The notes under the pieces are model-generated. The model ran no database searches. It was not told the DNA's origin and saw only the letters and a program-made list of their open reading frames with translations. From positions 1 through 63,476 of IMG/VR virus record IMGVR_UViG_3300045950_000243: DNA of 63,476 bases; one strand, written 5' to 3'. Both the position numbers and the translations under genes were made by a program. Every line of letters begins with the position of its first letter. The stretch's first letter is position 1. Source of the DNA: a virus. Below are positions 40,736 to 49,112 of this stretch, piece by piece.

Positions 40736-41264
40736 GCGCAGCCTCCTGGGCCCGAGCCGCGATCAGTCGCTGCTCCAGTCCGGTCCGCCACCGATCGACC
40801 GCGACGACGAAGTTGGGGTCCTCGCTGTACTCGACCGCGCCCGGGAAGCGGACCAGGAAGAACTCCCCGCCCGCCTGAACCGTAGCGCTGAAGGCCGGCG
40901 TGAAGTAGGTCAGATGCTTGGTCGTACGGCGCCCGGCCGGAGTCTCGACCGCCGCCTCGTAGCCGAGGGCGTAGGCGAAGTACCGCTCGCCGCTGGACAG
41001 CATCCAGACGTTGCGGCGGAACATGACCGCCTTGGCGCCGGGGGGCACGTCGACGGAGACTTCCCGGTACAGCGGGTCGACGGGGTCCCACGAGACCAGC
41101 CGGATCTCCCGGTCCAGCTCGCCGGGAAAGCGGTTGGCGGAACCGTCGGCCGAAAACTCGCGGAGTTCCGACCCGTCCGCGAACGTCACCCTCCAGGTGT
41201 ACAGCCAGCCCTCCGTCAGGAAGGGTCCCGGAGGCAGAGCAGGCATGGTATTGCCGGACGTCAT
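40710..41264 (-). CDS. Unknown head-neck region protein (184 aa)
   Basis: Beta-rich protein: LYTWRVTFADGSELREFSADG, VSWDPVDPLYREVSVDVPPGAKAVMFRRN, YFAYALGYEAAVETPAGRRTTKHLTYFTPAF. The C-terminal helix WRTGLEQRLIAARAQEAARG overlaps the start of the repeat protein by 26 bases. Two ATGs six codons apart could serve as start. No family recognised; co-expression with capsid genes suggests a minor virion protein. Confidence 0.6.
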   Translation of the reverse strand: MTSGNTMPALPPGPFLTEGWLYTWRVTFADGSELREFSADGSANRFPGELDREIRLVSWDPVDPLYREVSVDVPPGAKAVMFRRNVWMLSSGERYFAYALGYEAAVETPAGRRTTKHLTYFTPAFSATVQAGGEFFLVRFPGAVEYSEDPNFVVAVDRWRTGLEQRLIAARAQEAARGDRHADG

Positions 41265-41312
41265 GGGATTGACGCGCTCCGAGGGGAAGGGACGAGGTTC
41301 CGACCCGGCGGG

Positions 41313-41783
41313 TCAGATTTCGTCGTAGACGGCCACGAACTGGTTGTCGGTGATCTCACCGCCCGCGGCGTTGGTCGCCACGTCGATCTGGGTGTAGAAC
41401 AGGTCGCCCCACTGGCCCGTGCCGGTCTTGGTGCCCGAGTTCGTCCAGGACACTTCCGACGTGGTGAGCGTGGTCGTGGCGACCGTCGAGTCGGTGCCCA
41501 CCGGCTGGGTGTAGGTCGCGGTGAAGCCGTAGTACATCGTCAGGCCGGTGTCCATCGCCAGGTTCAGCTTCACCCGCAGGTTGCTGAGCTGGCTGGACGG
41601 GGCGACCGTGACGTTGATGCGGCACGCCTTCTCGAACGACCGGTTCACGCCCGAGGTCGGCCGGACCAGCGGGTTGATCGAGTCGTCCGTGTTGTCGTTG
41701 GCGGCCTTGAAGCGCAGCTTCGTCACCGCGCCCCAGGTCGCCGTAGCGGCCGTGGAGTTCTCCCACGTGAGAGTTGCAGCCAT
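41313..41783 (-). CDS. Probable small structural protein (156 aa)
   Basis: All-beta composition rich in Thr, Asn and Ser (LTWENSTAATATWGAVTKLRFKAANDN, VNRSFEKACRINVTVAP, TMYYGFTATYTQPVGTDS), ending DNQFVAVYDEI. No catalytic motif. Such Thr-rich beta proteins next to major capsid genes are often decoration or head-fibre proteins. The assignment is by composition and position only. Confidence 0.55.
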   Translation of the reverse strand: MAATLTWENSTAATATWGAVTKLRFKAANDNTDDSINPLVRPTSGVNRSFEKACRINVTVAPSSQLSNLRVKLNLAMDTGLTMYYGFTATYTQPVGTDSTVATTTLTTSEVSWTNSGTKTGTGQWGDLFYTQIDVATNAAGGEITDNQFVAVYDEI

Positions 41784-41786
41784 GCA

Positions 41787-42188
41787 TCACTCCTTGGACT
41801 CGAAGACGCGCAGCAGTTCGCCGTTGGGGTCGAACTCCACGCGCAGCCTGGGCAGCACGCTGTCGCTCAGTCCGGCCTGCCGCGCGGCTGCCTGGAACGC
41901 GGCCTGGAAGTCGGCCTCCGCGGCGCGGTACTTCTGCACCGTCTCCTGCCGGTGCCGCTCCGCGGACAGCAGGCGGTCGGCGGCCCGCCGGGAATGTTCC
42001 CGGTAGTCGAGGTCCAGCCGCAGCTTGGCGGCCTGGGCCTCCTCGTGCTCCTGCTGGGCCCGCTGCGCCGCGTCCTCCGCGAACCGCAGGGCCCAGCGGC
42101 GCTTCTCCAGGAGCAGGCGCTGCTCGCCGGTCAGCTCGACCGCGCCCGTCCCGTTGGACGGGGTTTCGACGGCAACCGTCTCGGCCAT
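41787..42188 (-). CDS. Coiled-coil protein (133 aa)
   Basis: Residues 20-105 are almost pure charged helix (LLLEKRRWALRFAEDAAQRAQQEHEEAQAAKLRLD..., YRAAEADFQAAFQ), a long coiled coil. The C-terminal 25 residues (VLPRLRVEFDPNGELLRVFESKE) are a short beta tail. It could be a capsid assembly or internal head protein. Unknown family. Confidence 0.6.
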   Translation of the reverse strand: MAETVAVETPSNGTGAVELTGEQRLLLEKRRWALRFAEDAAQRAQQEHEEAQAAKLRLDLDYREHSRRAADRLLSAERHRQETVQKYRAAEADFQAAFQAAARQAGLSDSVLPRLRVEFDPNGELLRVFESKE

Positions 42189-42191
42189 GGC

Positions 42192-42680
42192 TCAGCCCCG
42201 CCGGAGCAGCTTGCGGGCGAGGTCGAGCTTCGGCAGCTCCATGGCGTCGGCCGGCAGGTCGACGCCGAGGAACTCCGCCAGCTTCGCCATGTCCTTGCGG
42301 CTGTTGCCGACCAGTTCCAGGACCTGGTACTCGTCGGCCTTGGCCAAGAGTTCGGTCCACTGGCCGCGGGACTTGCCGAGGCACTTGTCCTTGCTGACCG
42401 GCTCGTCGGCGGCCTTCTTGGGCCGCTGGAGCAGGTCGTCGAGCAGGTGGAGCGGGTCGACGATCCGGGAGACGTGGGTCTCCTCGGGGCACTGGATCAG
42501 GCCCTTCTTGGGGTCGACGCACCGGCGGAACGGGGCGCCGATGACCACCTGTCCGGGCTTGATCGTGACGCGGTTGCCGGTCGGCGTCGGGACCACGACG
42601 TCGAACGGCTGACGGTTGATGAAGAACGGCACCTGCCTGGTCTGCCGGACGGTCTCCGGCTCCTGCTGCACTGCGGCCAT
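42192..42680 (-). CDS. Unknown capsid-region protein (162 aa)
   Basis: The N-terminus is beta-rich: FINRQPFDVVVPTPTGNRVTIKPGQVVIGAPFRRCVDP. This is followed by a basic helical region and 'WTELLAKADEYQVLELVGNSRKDMAKLAEFLGVD'. It is the first gene after the major capsid gene, beyond a strong stem-loop. It could be a head vertex or cement protein, but no motif shows this. Confidence 0.55.
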   Translation of the reverse strand: MAAVQQEPETVRQTRQVPFFINRQPFDVVVPTPTGNRVTIKPGQVVIGAPFRRCVDPKKGLIQCPEETHVSRIVDPLHLLDDLLQRPKKAADEPVSKDKCLGKSRGQWTELLAKADEYQVLELVGNSRKDMAKLAEFLGVDLPADAMELPKLDLARKLLRRG

Positions 42681-42734
42681 GGTGGGCCTCCGAAAAGCGG
42701 GAGCACGACGTCAGTCCCGCCGTGCCATGGGGAA

Positions 42735-42770
42735 CGCCGGGGCGGAGACGCACGGTCCCCCGCCCCGGCG
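42735..42770 (-). terminator. Stem-loop after the major capsid gene
   Basis: Perfect 11-base stem CGCCGGGGCGG/CCGCCCCGGCG (42735-42745 with 42760-42770), 14-base loop, followed on the minus strand by TTCCCC. Placed between major capsid and the next gene, as partial terminators often are in phage late operons. The T-run is short, so read-through is expected. Confidence 0.6.
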
Positions 42771-42804
42771 CTGGACTTCCTCAGTCAGACTGCGACGGCG
42801 ACGA

Positions 42805-44253
42805 CTACGGGTTGAGGACTTCGCCCGTCGCGTAGAACTTGCTGTTGACCGCCTTCTTGCCGTACTGCGTGCCCACACCCTGGCGGGTCATGAAGTCCTC
42901 CAGGGTGATCGGGTTGGTCATGTACAGCGGGACGTACGGCGCGTAGATGTAGCCGGCGTCGTACAGGCTGGTGCCCTTGAACCCGATCACCCACTTCGCC
43001 GCCGAGGTGAAGTACGGGTCCTTGTAGAGCGTCCAGCGGCTGCCGAGGGTGCCGATCTTGACCACGCCCGCGGTGCCCTGGGTGCTGAGGCCGCCGGCCA
43101 CCGCCTCGAACTTCGGCAGCGACTCGATGACCGTGCACACGTCCGTGCCGGCGACCGCCCAGTTCGGGTGCACCCGGCGGGTGGCCGAGAACACCTGGTT
43201 GCTGTTGGCGATCAGCGAGTCCTCGAAGCTGAGCTTGTGCTCGGCCCAGCCGATGCCCGCCGGGACGGTCTTGTCCCACTGCACGTTGCCGGCCTGCGCG
43301 AAGTTGAACAGGTCGTCGATCACCTCGCGGTCGACCTCGAACTTGAGGATGTCGGACATGACACCCATCAGCTCGGTCTGCGCGTCGATGCCGTGCAGGG
43401 CCTGGAGGTTCTGCGCGGCCTCCATGCTGTACTGCGACTTCATCTTGCGCTGGACGGCCGCGACCGGAGCACCCGTGATCTGGATGTTGATCTCGGGGAT
43501 GTTGGTGTTGGCCTCCGTGTCGTACTCGTAGGTGAACTTGAGGCTGTTCGCGTCGACGTTGGCCGTCGAGTTGACCGCGAAGTTGCCGTTCGAGTACGTG
43601 ATCGTGCTGGCGAGCAGGTCGGCGTTCGACGACACCAGGTTGCCGTTGCCGTCGTCGGTGAAGGTGACGGTCGTCGCACCCGACGTGTGGGTGTACGAGC
43701 CGGTCACGGTGCCGGGACGGACGGGGGTGAACGCCAGGTTGCCGGTCGGGTCGCCCGACGCCGCGAACGCCTCCTGCGGCACGACCGCCGAGGAGTAGTA
43801 CTTCGTGTTCGCGGGACCGGTCCGGGCGTCCATGATGGCGGTGCCGCTGGTCTGGTTCCCCTTGGTCGTCCCCATGAGGAAGTCCAGGTAGAACACCAGC
43901 GTCACCGGCACGGTCATCGGCTGGACCGTGGCGATGTCGTTGACCACGAAGTTCGGCGCGGCCGCGCGGATCACGCCGAAGGCGGCCTTGTCCCAGCCGC
44001 CGATGTTCACCAGCTTGGTCGTCTCCGTGAGGACTCCGTTCGCGCCCTCGGACATGAGGGAGAACTGCGGCCGGTTGGCCATCACGTAGCCGTACTGGTT
44101 CTCCAGGAGGATCGCGGTCCACGCCCGCCGATCGCCGGTCAGACCCTCGCAGAGGTCCTTCCAGCGGGTGTCGGCGAGACGGTGGCCCACCCGACGCAGG
44201 CCCTGCTGGGCCCGGTCGGCCTCCGGATTCGGGAGGATGTTGAGTGCCGTCAT
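42805..44253 (-). CDS. Major capsid protein, T4 gp23-like (482 aa)
   Basis: ATG at 44253; the longer frame upstream is a shadow of the protease gene. The sequence follows the gp23 order: 'WKDLCEGLTGDRRAWTAILLENQY', then 'AFGVIRAAAPNFVVNDIATVQPMTVPVTLVFYLDF', then 'INIQITGAPVAAVQRKMKSQYSMEAAQNLQALHGIDAQTELMGVMSDILKFEVDREVIDDLF' and, towards the end, 'GFKGTSLYDAGYIYAPYVPLYMTNPITLEDFMTRQGVGTQYGKK'. These are the hallmark stretches of T4-type HK97-fold capsids. A Thr/Gly-rich insertion at about 150-240 probably projects from the capsid surface. No clear prohead cleavage site was identified. Confidence 0.93.
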   Translation of the reverse strand: MTALNILPNPEADRAQQGLRRVGHRLADTRWKDLCEGLTGDRRAWTAILLENQYGYVMANRPQFSLMSEGANGVLTETTKLVNIGGWDKAAFGVIRAAAPNFVVNDIATVQPMTVPVTLVFYLDFLMGTTKGNQTSGTAIMDARTGPANTKYYSSAVVPQEAFAASGDPTGNLAFTPVRPGTVTGSYTHTSGATTVTFTDDGNGNLVSSNADLLASTITYSNGNFAVNSTANVDANSLKFTYEYDTEANTNIPEINIQITGAPVAAVQRKMKSQYSMEAAQNLQALHGIDAQTELMGVMSDILKFEVDREVIDDLFNFAQAGNVQWDKTVPAGIGWAEHKLSFEDSLIANSNQVFSATRRVHPNWAVAGTDVCTVIESLPKFEAVAGGLSTQGTAGVVKIGTLGSRWTLYKDPYFTSAAKWVIGFKGTSLYDAGYIYAPYVPLYMTNPITLEDFMTRQGVGTQYGKKAVNSKFYATGEVLNP

Positions 44254-44264
44254 CGCAGTGGTGC

Positions 44265-45911
44265 TCAGCTCCAGTTGCGCCCGGCGAGGACCTGCTTGGT
44301 CATCTCCACGAGCACGGACGGACCGCTGCTCGGGGTGGCCGGCACAGGCGAAGGAGCGGGCGCCGCCTCCTTCGGGGGACCGGAGGGCAAGGCGGACTCG
44401 AACTTGACCGCCGGCTCCTTGGGCGGCTCCTTGGCCTCGGTCTTCGCCGGGGTGGCCGGCGGGGTCGGGGCCTCGGGCGCCTTCGGAGGCGGCGCGGCCT
44501 CGGCCTTGGCCGGGGCCATGTTGCCGCCGCACTCCGGGCACTCCATGGACGTGACGTCCGGGTCCACCTCCTCGGTGTGCCCGCAGCCGTCACACTTGAG
44601 CGTCACGGCGCTCCCGCCCGGCGCTTCCGGGGCGGCGCCGCCGTCGCCGTCCATCTCGCGGATGGCCTGCGAGTGAAGGCGAATCGACTCGTCCAGGTCC
44701 TTCAGGGTCCGGATCTTCTCCAGCACCGGCCGGAACCGGGCGAGCTTGGGGTTGTCTTCGAGGGCCTCGCGGATGCGCGCCAGCCGCTTGCCCTCGTCGT
44801 TGCGGACGAGGATCTCGGCGACCAGCGCCCGGAAGGCGCCGCACTTCTTCTCGGCCGCCTCCAGCGCCTTCTGCGCCTCGCGCAGCTTGCGCCGCTGGAA
44901 CGCGGCCATCTTGACCAGCGCCTCGCCCAGGCGCAGGGACGCCTGGTAGCGGCGGCCGGGGACGGCGCCGCGGCGGAGCTGCTTGGCCAGGGACTCGGCC
45001 TGGTCGCGCCAGTAGCGCGCGGTGCGGTCCAGCTCCTCCAGCAGGCCGGCCTGCGCCGCGCCGTTGCCGTTGGCCCGGCGGGCTTCCTCGACGCGCACGG
45101 CGAGGCGGTGGCCCTGCTCGGCGTACGCCTTGTCGCGCAGCGCCTGGACCATCGACCGGGCTTCGGTGACGACGGCCTGGGCGTCCTGGGCGACGGGCTT
45201 GAGTTCGTCCTTCTGCGCGGCCAGGGTCTGGACCTTCGCCTCGCCCTCGACCAGTTCGGCGGCGAAGCGGTCCAGCGCGGCCAGGTCCGCCCCGACCGCC
45301 TCCTTGAGGATGTTGTGGGCCCGCACCTGATGTGCCAGGATCTCGGCCCGCTTGGCGTCCATGCTTGCCTCCAGCTTGTAGGGACCATCCAGGGCCTCGA
45401 CCAGTGCCGGGTACGCACCCGGGGTGCTCGGCCGGTCCACAAAGTCCCAGGTATCGGGAACGTAGTCGTCTTGCACGATCTCGGCGCCGCCTTCGACCTT
45501 GGAGGAGCCGCGCCCGCGGGACGACACCCCGACGGGCGACTTCGCGCGGAACAGCTCCTGCAGGATCTTGCCGGCAGGCGTTCCGAGGATCAGAGCCTCG
45601 CCCAGAACCTCGTTGCCGCTCAGCGTGAGGCCCGTGACGATGTGCGAGACCCGCGAGATGTTCGTCACCCCGTCGGCGGGGTGCTCCAGCTCACCGCGCA
45701 TCTGGTTGGAGCGCAGCCGCTCCTGCAGCTCCCTGCTCTCCAGCACCCGCTGCCACAAGCGCAGCGGGTAGATGCGCCCGTTGCCGTTCTTGGTCTCGGC
45801 GAGCTGGAAGCGACCGCGGACGCGCATCCAACCGTTGGCGCGCTCCTCCTTGGTCGCCTCGCAGATGGAGAAGACCGACGGCGGCAGGGCTTCGACGAGC
45901 AGTTGCGTCAT
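44265..45911 (-). CDS. Prohead protease fused to scaffold-like coil and zinc ribbon (548 aa)
   Basis: Residues 15-180 are a gp21-like serine protease: 'ELEHPAD' supplies His77 and 'SPVGVSSRGRGS' the nucleophilic Ser (130/131), spaced as in T4-type enzymes. Residues about 195-420 are a long Ala/Glu/Arg coiled coil, as expected of a scaffold (gp22-like). Near 440-470 comes a four-Cys ribbon (CDGCG and CPECG), and then a Pro/Ala/Lys tail ending LVEMTKQVLAGRNWS. In T4, protease and scaffold are separate genes. The fused scaffold may be shed by self-cleavage. Confidence 0.82.
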   Translation of the reverse strand: MTQLLVEALPPSVFSICEATKEERANGWMRVRGRFQLAETKNGNGRIYPLRLWQRVLESRELQERLRSNQMRGELEHPADGVTNISRVSHIVTGLTLSGNEVLGEALILGTPAGKILQELFRAKSPVGVSSRGRGSSKVEGGAEIVQDDYVPDTWDFVDRPSTPGAYPALVEALDGPYKLEASMDAKRAEILAHQVRAHNILKEAVGADLAALDRFAAELVEGEAKVQTLAAQKDELKPVAQDAQAVVTEARSMVQALRDKAYAEQGHRLAVRVEEARRANGNGAAQAGLLEELDRTARYWRDQAESLAKQLRRGAVPGRRYQASLRLGEALVKMAAFQRRKLREAQKALEAAEKKCGAFRALVAEILVRNDEGKRLARIREALEDNPKLARFRPVLEKIRTLKDLDESIRLHSQAIREMDGDGGAAPEAPGGSAVTLKCDGCGHTEEVDPDVTSMECPECGGNMAPAKAEAAPPPKAPEAPTPPATPAKTEAKEPPKEPAVKFESALPSGPPKEAAPAPSPVPATPSSGPSVLVEMTKQVLAGRNWS

Positions 45912-46624
45912 GCGGTCTTCGCCTTCCGCGGCCGGAGCAGGCGCTGCGCTTCGTGCAGCGCGTCCCCGCCGCGCACCACCCGGTCGATGGCCCGTTCGAG
46001 GCTGTCCCGGATGGCGGCGTCCGCCCCGAAGTGCTGCATGAGCCGGACCACCTCCTCGGCGTGCTTCACCGAGATGCCCAGCTCGCTTGCGATGGCCCCC
46101 AAGGCGGCCCCCTTGTCCAGCATCTGCACGACCCGGTCGACCTGGGAGACATCCAGGCCCGTCCGTCCGGCGATCTCTGCCGCGAGCTGCGCGGCCTTGG
46201 GAGGAATCCCAGTCGGTTCACCCATGGACTCGTTCCTTTGCTGTTGCCAGGCGAAGCGGCGCGGCGTCGGCGCCGGCACCGAGAGGGCCGAAGCCCCGTA
46301 GAACGTCGTGGAGGGTTCGTCGATCCGGTTCTGCACCCAGTACCGGTTGCTCAGGACGTGACCCCGCCAGACGCCGCGGTAGCCCCGGTGCTCCCGGATG
46401 TACTCCCGGAGGTAACGCACCGCCGCACCGCGCGAGACGCCGCGGGCGAGCTTGAGGAAGCGCTCGTAGACGGCCCGCGACACCGGGAACCAGTACGGCC
46501 GTCTCCGCAGTTGGACGACGAGTTCGGCGCGCTTGGTGCCCGGAGCCTGGCTGTAGCTGAAGACCCGCAGCCACTCCGGGCGCTCGCCGAGGACCTCGCA
46601 GAGCGCTTCCTGAAAGACGTGCAC
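45908..46624 (-). CDS. KTSC-like protein with C-terminal helix-turn-helix (238 aa)
   Basis: GTG start right after the preceding TGA. Residues 20-75 (LRVFSYSQAPGTKRAELVVQLRRRPYWFPVSRAVYERFLKLARGVSRG) resemble KTSC-type domains, small phage and bacterial folds where a strand pair precedes 'Y.f..vp...y..f..a.s.G'. The C-terminal 85 residues are helical, with a helix-turn-helix around KGAALGAIASELGISVKHAEEVVRLM. It overlaps the protease start (ATGA). Function unknown; could be a head-protein assembly or regulatory factor. Confidence 0.6.
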   Translation of the reverse strand: MHVFQEALCEVLGERPEWLRVFSYSQAPGTKRAELVVQLRRRPYWFPVSRAVYERFLKLARGVSRGAAVRYLREYIREHRGYRGVWRGHVLSNRYWVQNRIDEPSTTFYGASALSVPAPTPRRFAWQQQRNESMGEPTGIPPKAAQLAAEIAGRTGLDVSQVDRVVQMLDKGAALGAIASELGISVKHAEEVVRLMQHFGADAAIRDSLERAIDRVVRGGDALHEAQRLLRPRKAKTA

Positions 46625-46625
46625 T

Positions 46626-47027
46626 TCAGCGCGTGACCCGGGTGGCGTCGCGCAGGCGGCCCTTGACCGTCAGGGTGTTGCCCGTCGGCGTGGCGCCCGT
46701 GTCCCGGGCCTTGGCCCGGACGTGGGTCTCGTGGGGCAGCGTCTCGACCACGGCCACGACGTCCTTGTCCGCCGCCGAGGCCGAGACGGTCTCATCGAGA
46801 TCCTCCCAGTAGGTCGTGCCGCCGTCGTCGGACACCTCGACGCGCAGGTCGAGGACCGAGGCCGTCCCCTTGTTGAAGTCGATGTCGAGGACGACGCCGT
46901 TGGTGACGCCCCCCTTCCGGGTCGAACCGGTCTCCTTGAGGACGAGCGCGGTCGAGTTCTTGTAGGTACCGTCGAGGATGACCGCGCTCATCATCGTGAG
47001 GTCGCTGGTGATGCCGCTCAGTGCCAT
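46626..47027 (-). CDS. Small beta-rich virion protein (133 aa)
   Basis: Beta-rich: VILDGTYKNSTALVLKE, GVVLDIDFNKGTASVLDLRVEVSDDGGTTYWEDLDE, HETHVRAKARDTGATPTGNTLTVKGRLRDAT. The 'LRVEVSDDGGTTY' segment is shared in form with the neighbour at 47040, suggesting a related Ig/jelly-roll fold. One of six similar-sized genes in this stretch; likely a capsid decoration protein. Confidence 0.6.
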   Translation of the reverse strand: MALSGITSDLTMMSAVILDGTYKNSTALVLKETGSTRKGGVTNGVVLDIDFNKGTASVLDLRVEVSDDGGTTYWEDLDETVSASAADKDVVAVVETLPHETHVRAKARDTGATPTGNTLTVKGRLRDATRVTR

Positions 47028-47039
47028 GGGATCGGCCTC

Positions 47040-47408
47040 TCAGGTCAGGAGCGGGACGGCGATGCTGTCGAAGCGCGCCTTGACCACCACGTCGGCGGTG
47101 GTGCCGCCGGTGCCCTTGACGGCCACCTGCACCTTGTTCTCCGAGGCCGCGAGGTCGCGGACCAGGAACCGGTAGCTGCCGTTGGCGGTGACGCTCTTCT
47201 CGAACCGCGGCCGGTACGTGGTCCCGCCGTCCCGCGACGTCTGGACCCGGACTTCGACCGAGGTGTTGATCTGCGCGACGGTGAAGTACAGCACGAGATG
47301 GCGCGCGCCCCGCGTGCTGAGCACGGTCGTCTGGCCCGCCGTGTAGGTCGTGGCCGCGTCCGTGATGTTGAGGATCGTGCTGGTCTTGCCCAGCCCCTCA
47401 TTGGCCAT
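47040..47408 (-). CDS. Small beta-rich virion protein (122 aa)
   Basis: ATG behind GGAGGGTTCCGAC, overlapping the 126-residue gene by 11 bases. 'RHLVLYFTVAQINTSVEVRVQTSRDGGTTYRPRFEKSVTANGSYRFLV' is a fibronectin- or Ig-like pattern shared with the gene at 46626. It ends VVKARFDSIAVPLLT. Probably a surface protein of the head. Confidence 0.6.
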   Translation of the reverse strand: MANEGLGKTSTILNITDAATTYTAGQTTVLSTRGARHLVLYFTVAQINTSVEVRVQTSRDGGTTYRPRFEKSVTANGSYRFLVRDLAASENKVQVAVKGTGGTTADVVVKARFDSIAVPLLT

Positions 47409-47778
47409 GTCGGAACCCTCCGAAACCGGTCAGGGGATCGTCGAACGCCCCCTGGTAGTCCTGCACCACGAAAGGCACGCGACGGCCCACCATCGCGTGC
47501 AACAGATCGCCTACCGAGGACGTCGACGAGTCCGGCGGACGCGACGGCGTCGAAACTTCCTGGCGCACCAGGTCGTAGCGCACGCAGGGGAAGCTCCACG
47601 CCAGGTCCACGACCCGGTCGACCTGCTCACACCGCACCCGCCGCAGCCACTCGGTCAGCTCCTCCCGCGGCAGGCGGTACGAGCCCGTCTCCAGGAGCAG
47701 CAGCACCTCGTCGTCGCCGAAGTCCCGGCGCAGCTCGAAGGCCGTCACGCCGACCGCAGCGGGCCGCAGGCGGTACAC
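47398..47778 (-). CDS. Unknown capsid-region protein (126 aa)
   Basis: ATG at 47778, three bases after the acidic gene's stop. 'VTAFELRRDFGDDEVLLLLETGSYRLPREELTEWLRRV' has strand-helix order, then 'VVDLAWSFPCVRYDLVRQEV'. The final 'RVPFVVQDYQGAFDDPLTGFGGFRHG' is Gly/Phe-rich. No family recognised. Confidence 0.6.
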   Translation of the reverse strand: MYRLRPAAVGVTAFELRRDFGDDEVLLLLETGSYRLPREELTEWLRRVRCEQVDRVVDLAWSFPCVRYDLVRQEVSTPSRPPDSSTSSVGDLLHAMVGRRVPFVVQDYQGAFDDPLTGFGGFRHGQ

Positions 47779-47781
47779 GGC

Positions 47782-48183
47782 TCAGCCCTCCTCGTCCTCG
47801 TCGTCGTCCCAGGCGGGGTCGAAGAGGTCGTCGCGTTCGGGCTCGTCCTCGTCCTCGTCGTCGCCCCACAGCTCGAAGTCGTCGCCCTCCTCCTTCTTGT
47901 CGGGCTCGTCGTCCTTGTCCGCCTTGTCCTCGTCGTCGCCCTTCTGGTCCTTCTCCTCGCCGTCCTTGGCCTCCTTCTTGGCCTTGCCGACGGTGCCCGG
48001 ATCGCCCTCCAGATCGTCCTTGTCCTTGGGCGTCTCGTAGTCCTCCCGCTGGGCGGCAGGCGCTCCAGCGGGAGCCACGTCTTCGAGCGTGAGCAGGTGG
48101 TTGAGCACGCGGGCGCGAGGCTCGCCCTGGAGGATGCGCTGCACGGCCTCGTCCACGTGCGCGTACAACTCGCGTCGCTTCAT
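47782..48183 (-). CDS. Highly acidic protein (133 aa)
   Basis: The N-terminal 30 residues (MKRRELYAHVDEAVQRILQGEPRARVLNHLL) form a basic helix. From 60 to the end more than half of the residues are Asp or Glu, with Lys interspersed (DEDKADKDDEPDKKEEGDD). The opening resembles that of the 49-residue protein at 49149 ('VDRVLNGEPPRQVAE'). Acidic tails of this sort occur in scaffold, internal head and DNA-mimic proteins. I cannot choose between these. Confidence 0.65.
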   Translation of the reverse strand: MKRRELYAHVDEAVQRILQGEPRARVLNHLLTLEDVAPAGAPAAQREDYETPKDKDDLEGDPGTVGKAKKEAKDGEEKDQKGDDEDKADKDDEPDKKEEGDDFELWGDDEDEDEPERDDLFDPAWDDDEDEEG

Positions 48184-48204
48184 GTCTTCGTCTCCGGTCA
48201 GGCG

Positions 48205-48564
48205 TCAGGGTGCGTCGGCCAGCTTGACGGTGTCGCCGTCGCGGACGCCGTGCTCCAGCCAGGTCTTGCCGTAGTCGGTGATGGCGTCGTCGGCGGCGCC
48301 GTCCTTGTCGCTGTCGATGAGCACCTTGATCTTGGACTTGTTGGTGGCGGCGTCGAGCCGCGCGGAATGGCCGGGCCGGATGCCGACGAACGCCAGGATG
48401 TCCGGCAGCGCGTCGATGATCGGGCGGTCGGCCATGACCCCGTGGTTGAACGTCGCGGACGTCGTGAACCCCGTGACTCCGGTCGGGTCGACCTTGACCC
48501 GGATCTGCCGCTGGAAGACGGGAACCGGAGTCGGGGTCCCGATACCGATCTGCGGGAGCGCCAC
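48205..48564 (-). CDS. Small probable virion protein (119 aa)
   Basis: MALPQIGIGTPTPVPVFQRQIRV, then KVDPTGVTGFTTSATFNHGVMAD, then a DSDKDGAADDAI loop of calcium-binding appearance and a beta end with HGVRDGDTVKLADAP. Composition fits the neighbouring decoration-type proteins. Unrecognised. Confidence 0.5.
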   Translation of the reverse strand: MALPQIGIGTPTPVPVFQRQIRVKVDPTGVTGFTTSATFNHGVMADRPIIDALPDILAFVGIRPGHSARLDAATNKSKIKVLIDSDKDGAADDAITDYGKTWLEHGVRDGDTVKLADAP

Positions 48565-48584
48565 GGTTCGGGACCCCTACCGGA

Positions 48585-48839
48585 TCACGAGCCGCTGTAG
48601 ACGCGACGGCCGGGCATGGCCTTCTCGTCCAGCGTGTTGAGGGTGGCGTGGTCGAACTCGACGACCACGAAGGTCTTGGTCGAGCTGGAGGCGTTGAAGC
48701 TGCTCGACTTGGTGGTGTACACCTTGCACAGCGCCCGGTCCGAGGAGGGCGCGCCCTTCTGGAGGCCCTGGAAGGCCCCGTTCAGCGCCTGCTGCACGCC
48801 CAGGATCAGGTCGCTGTCCTTGATGTTCGTCAGTGCCAT
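48585..48839 (-). CDS. Small unknown protein (84 aa)
   Basis: MALTNIKDSDLILGVQQALNGAFQGLQ is an N-terminal helix pair. A Ser-rich strand region follows (YTTKSSSFNASSSTKTFVVVEFDHATLNTLDEKAMPG). It belongs to the leftward capsid operon. Role unknown. Confidence 0.5.
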   Translation of the reverse strand: MALTNIKDSDLILGVQQALNGAFQGLQKGAPSSDRALCKVYTTKSSSFNASSSTKTFVVVEFDHATLNTLDEKAMPGRRVYSGS

Positions 48840-48880
48840 GGGTACAGAACTCCTCTAGTCAGAGGTCGGCGCCCTTGAAC

Positions 48881-48895
48881 GGACGGCGCCCGTCC
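48881..48895 (-). terminator. Short stem-loop in the gap 48840-48980
   Basis: GGACGG/CCGTCC with a three-base loop, followed on the minus strand by GTTCAAGG. Lies in the only gap of the capsid operon (141 bases, no gene seen). Possibly a weak attenuator. Confidence 0.25.
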
Positions 48896-48980
48896 GAGAC
48901 CGCAGGGGAAAACGCTCCCGGGGTGACGGTCCAAGCGGCGCGCGGGACACCCCGCGGCGCACGGCCGGGAGACGGATGAA

Positions 48981-49112
48981 CTACTGCTTGTTGTACATGC
49001 TCCAGGCGACCGCGTAGGGGTTCTTGACGCCCTTGCGGCGCTTCAAGCGCTTGACGACGGGCTCCATGCCGGGCGGGGCCACTTCCTGGACCTGCGGCTC
49101 GTCACAGAGCAC
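48981..49112 (-). CDS. Mini-protein with 'KNPYAVAWSMY' motif (43 aa)
   Basis: GTG at 49112 after GGGGGACGACGAA, stop TAG at 48981. The last 28 residues, MEPVVKRLKRRKGVKNPYAVAW plus SMYNKQ, match a motif found at the ends of many small phage virion proteins ('vv..L..k.gv.NPyAvAwa.y.k'), of unknown role. The start could also be the internal ATG. I judge it real from the motif. Confidence 0.65.
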   Translation of the reverse strand: MLCDEPQVQEVAPPGMEPVVKRLKRRKGVKNPYAVAWSMYNKQ

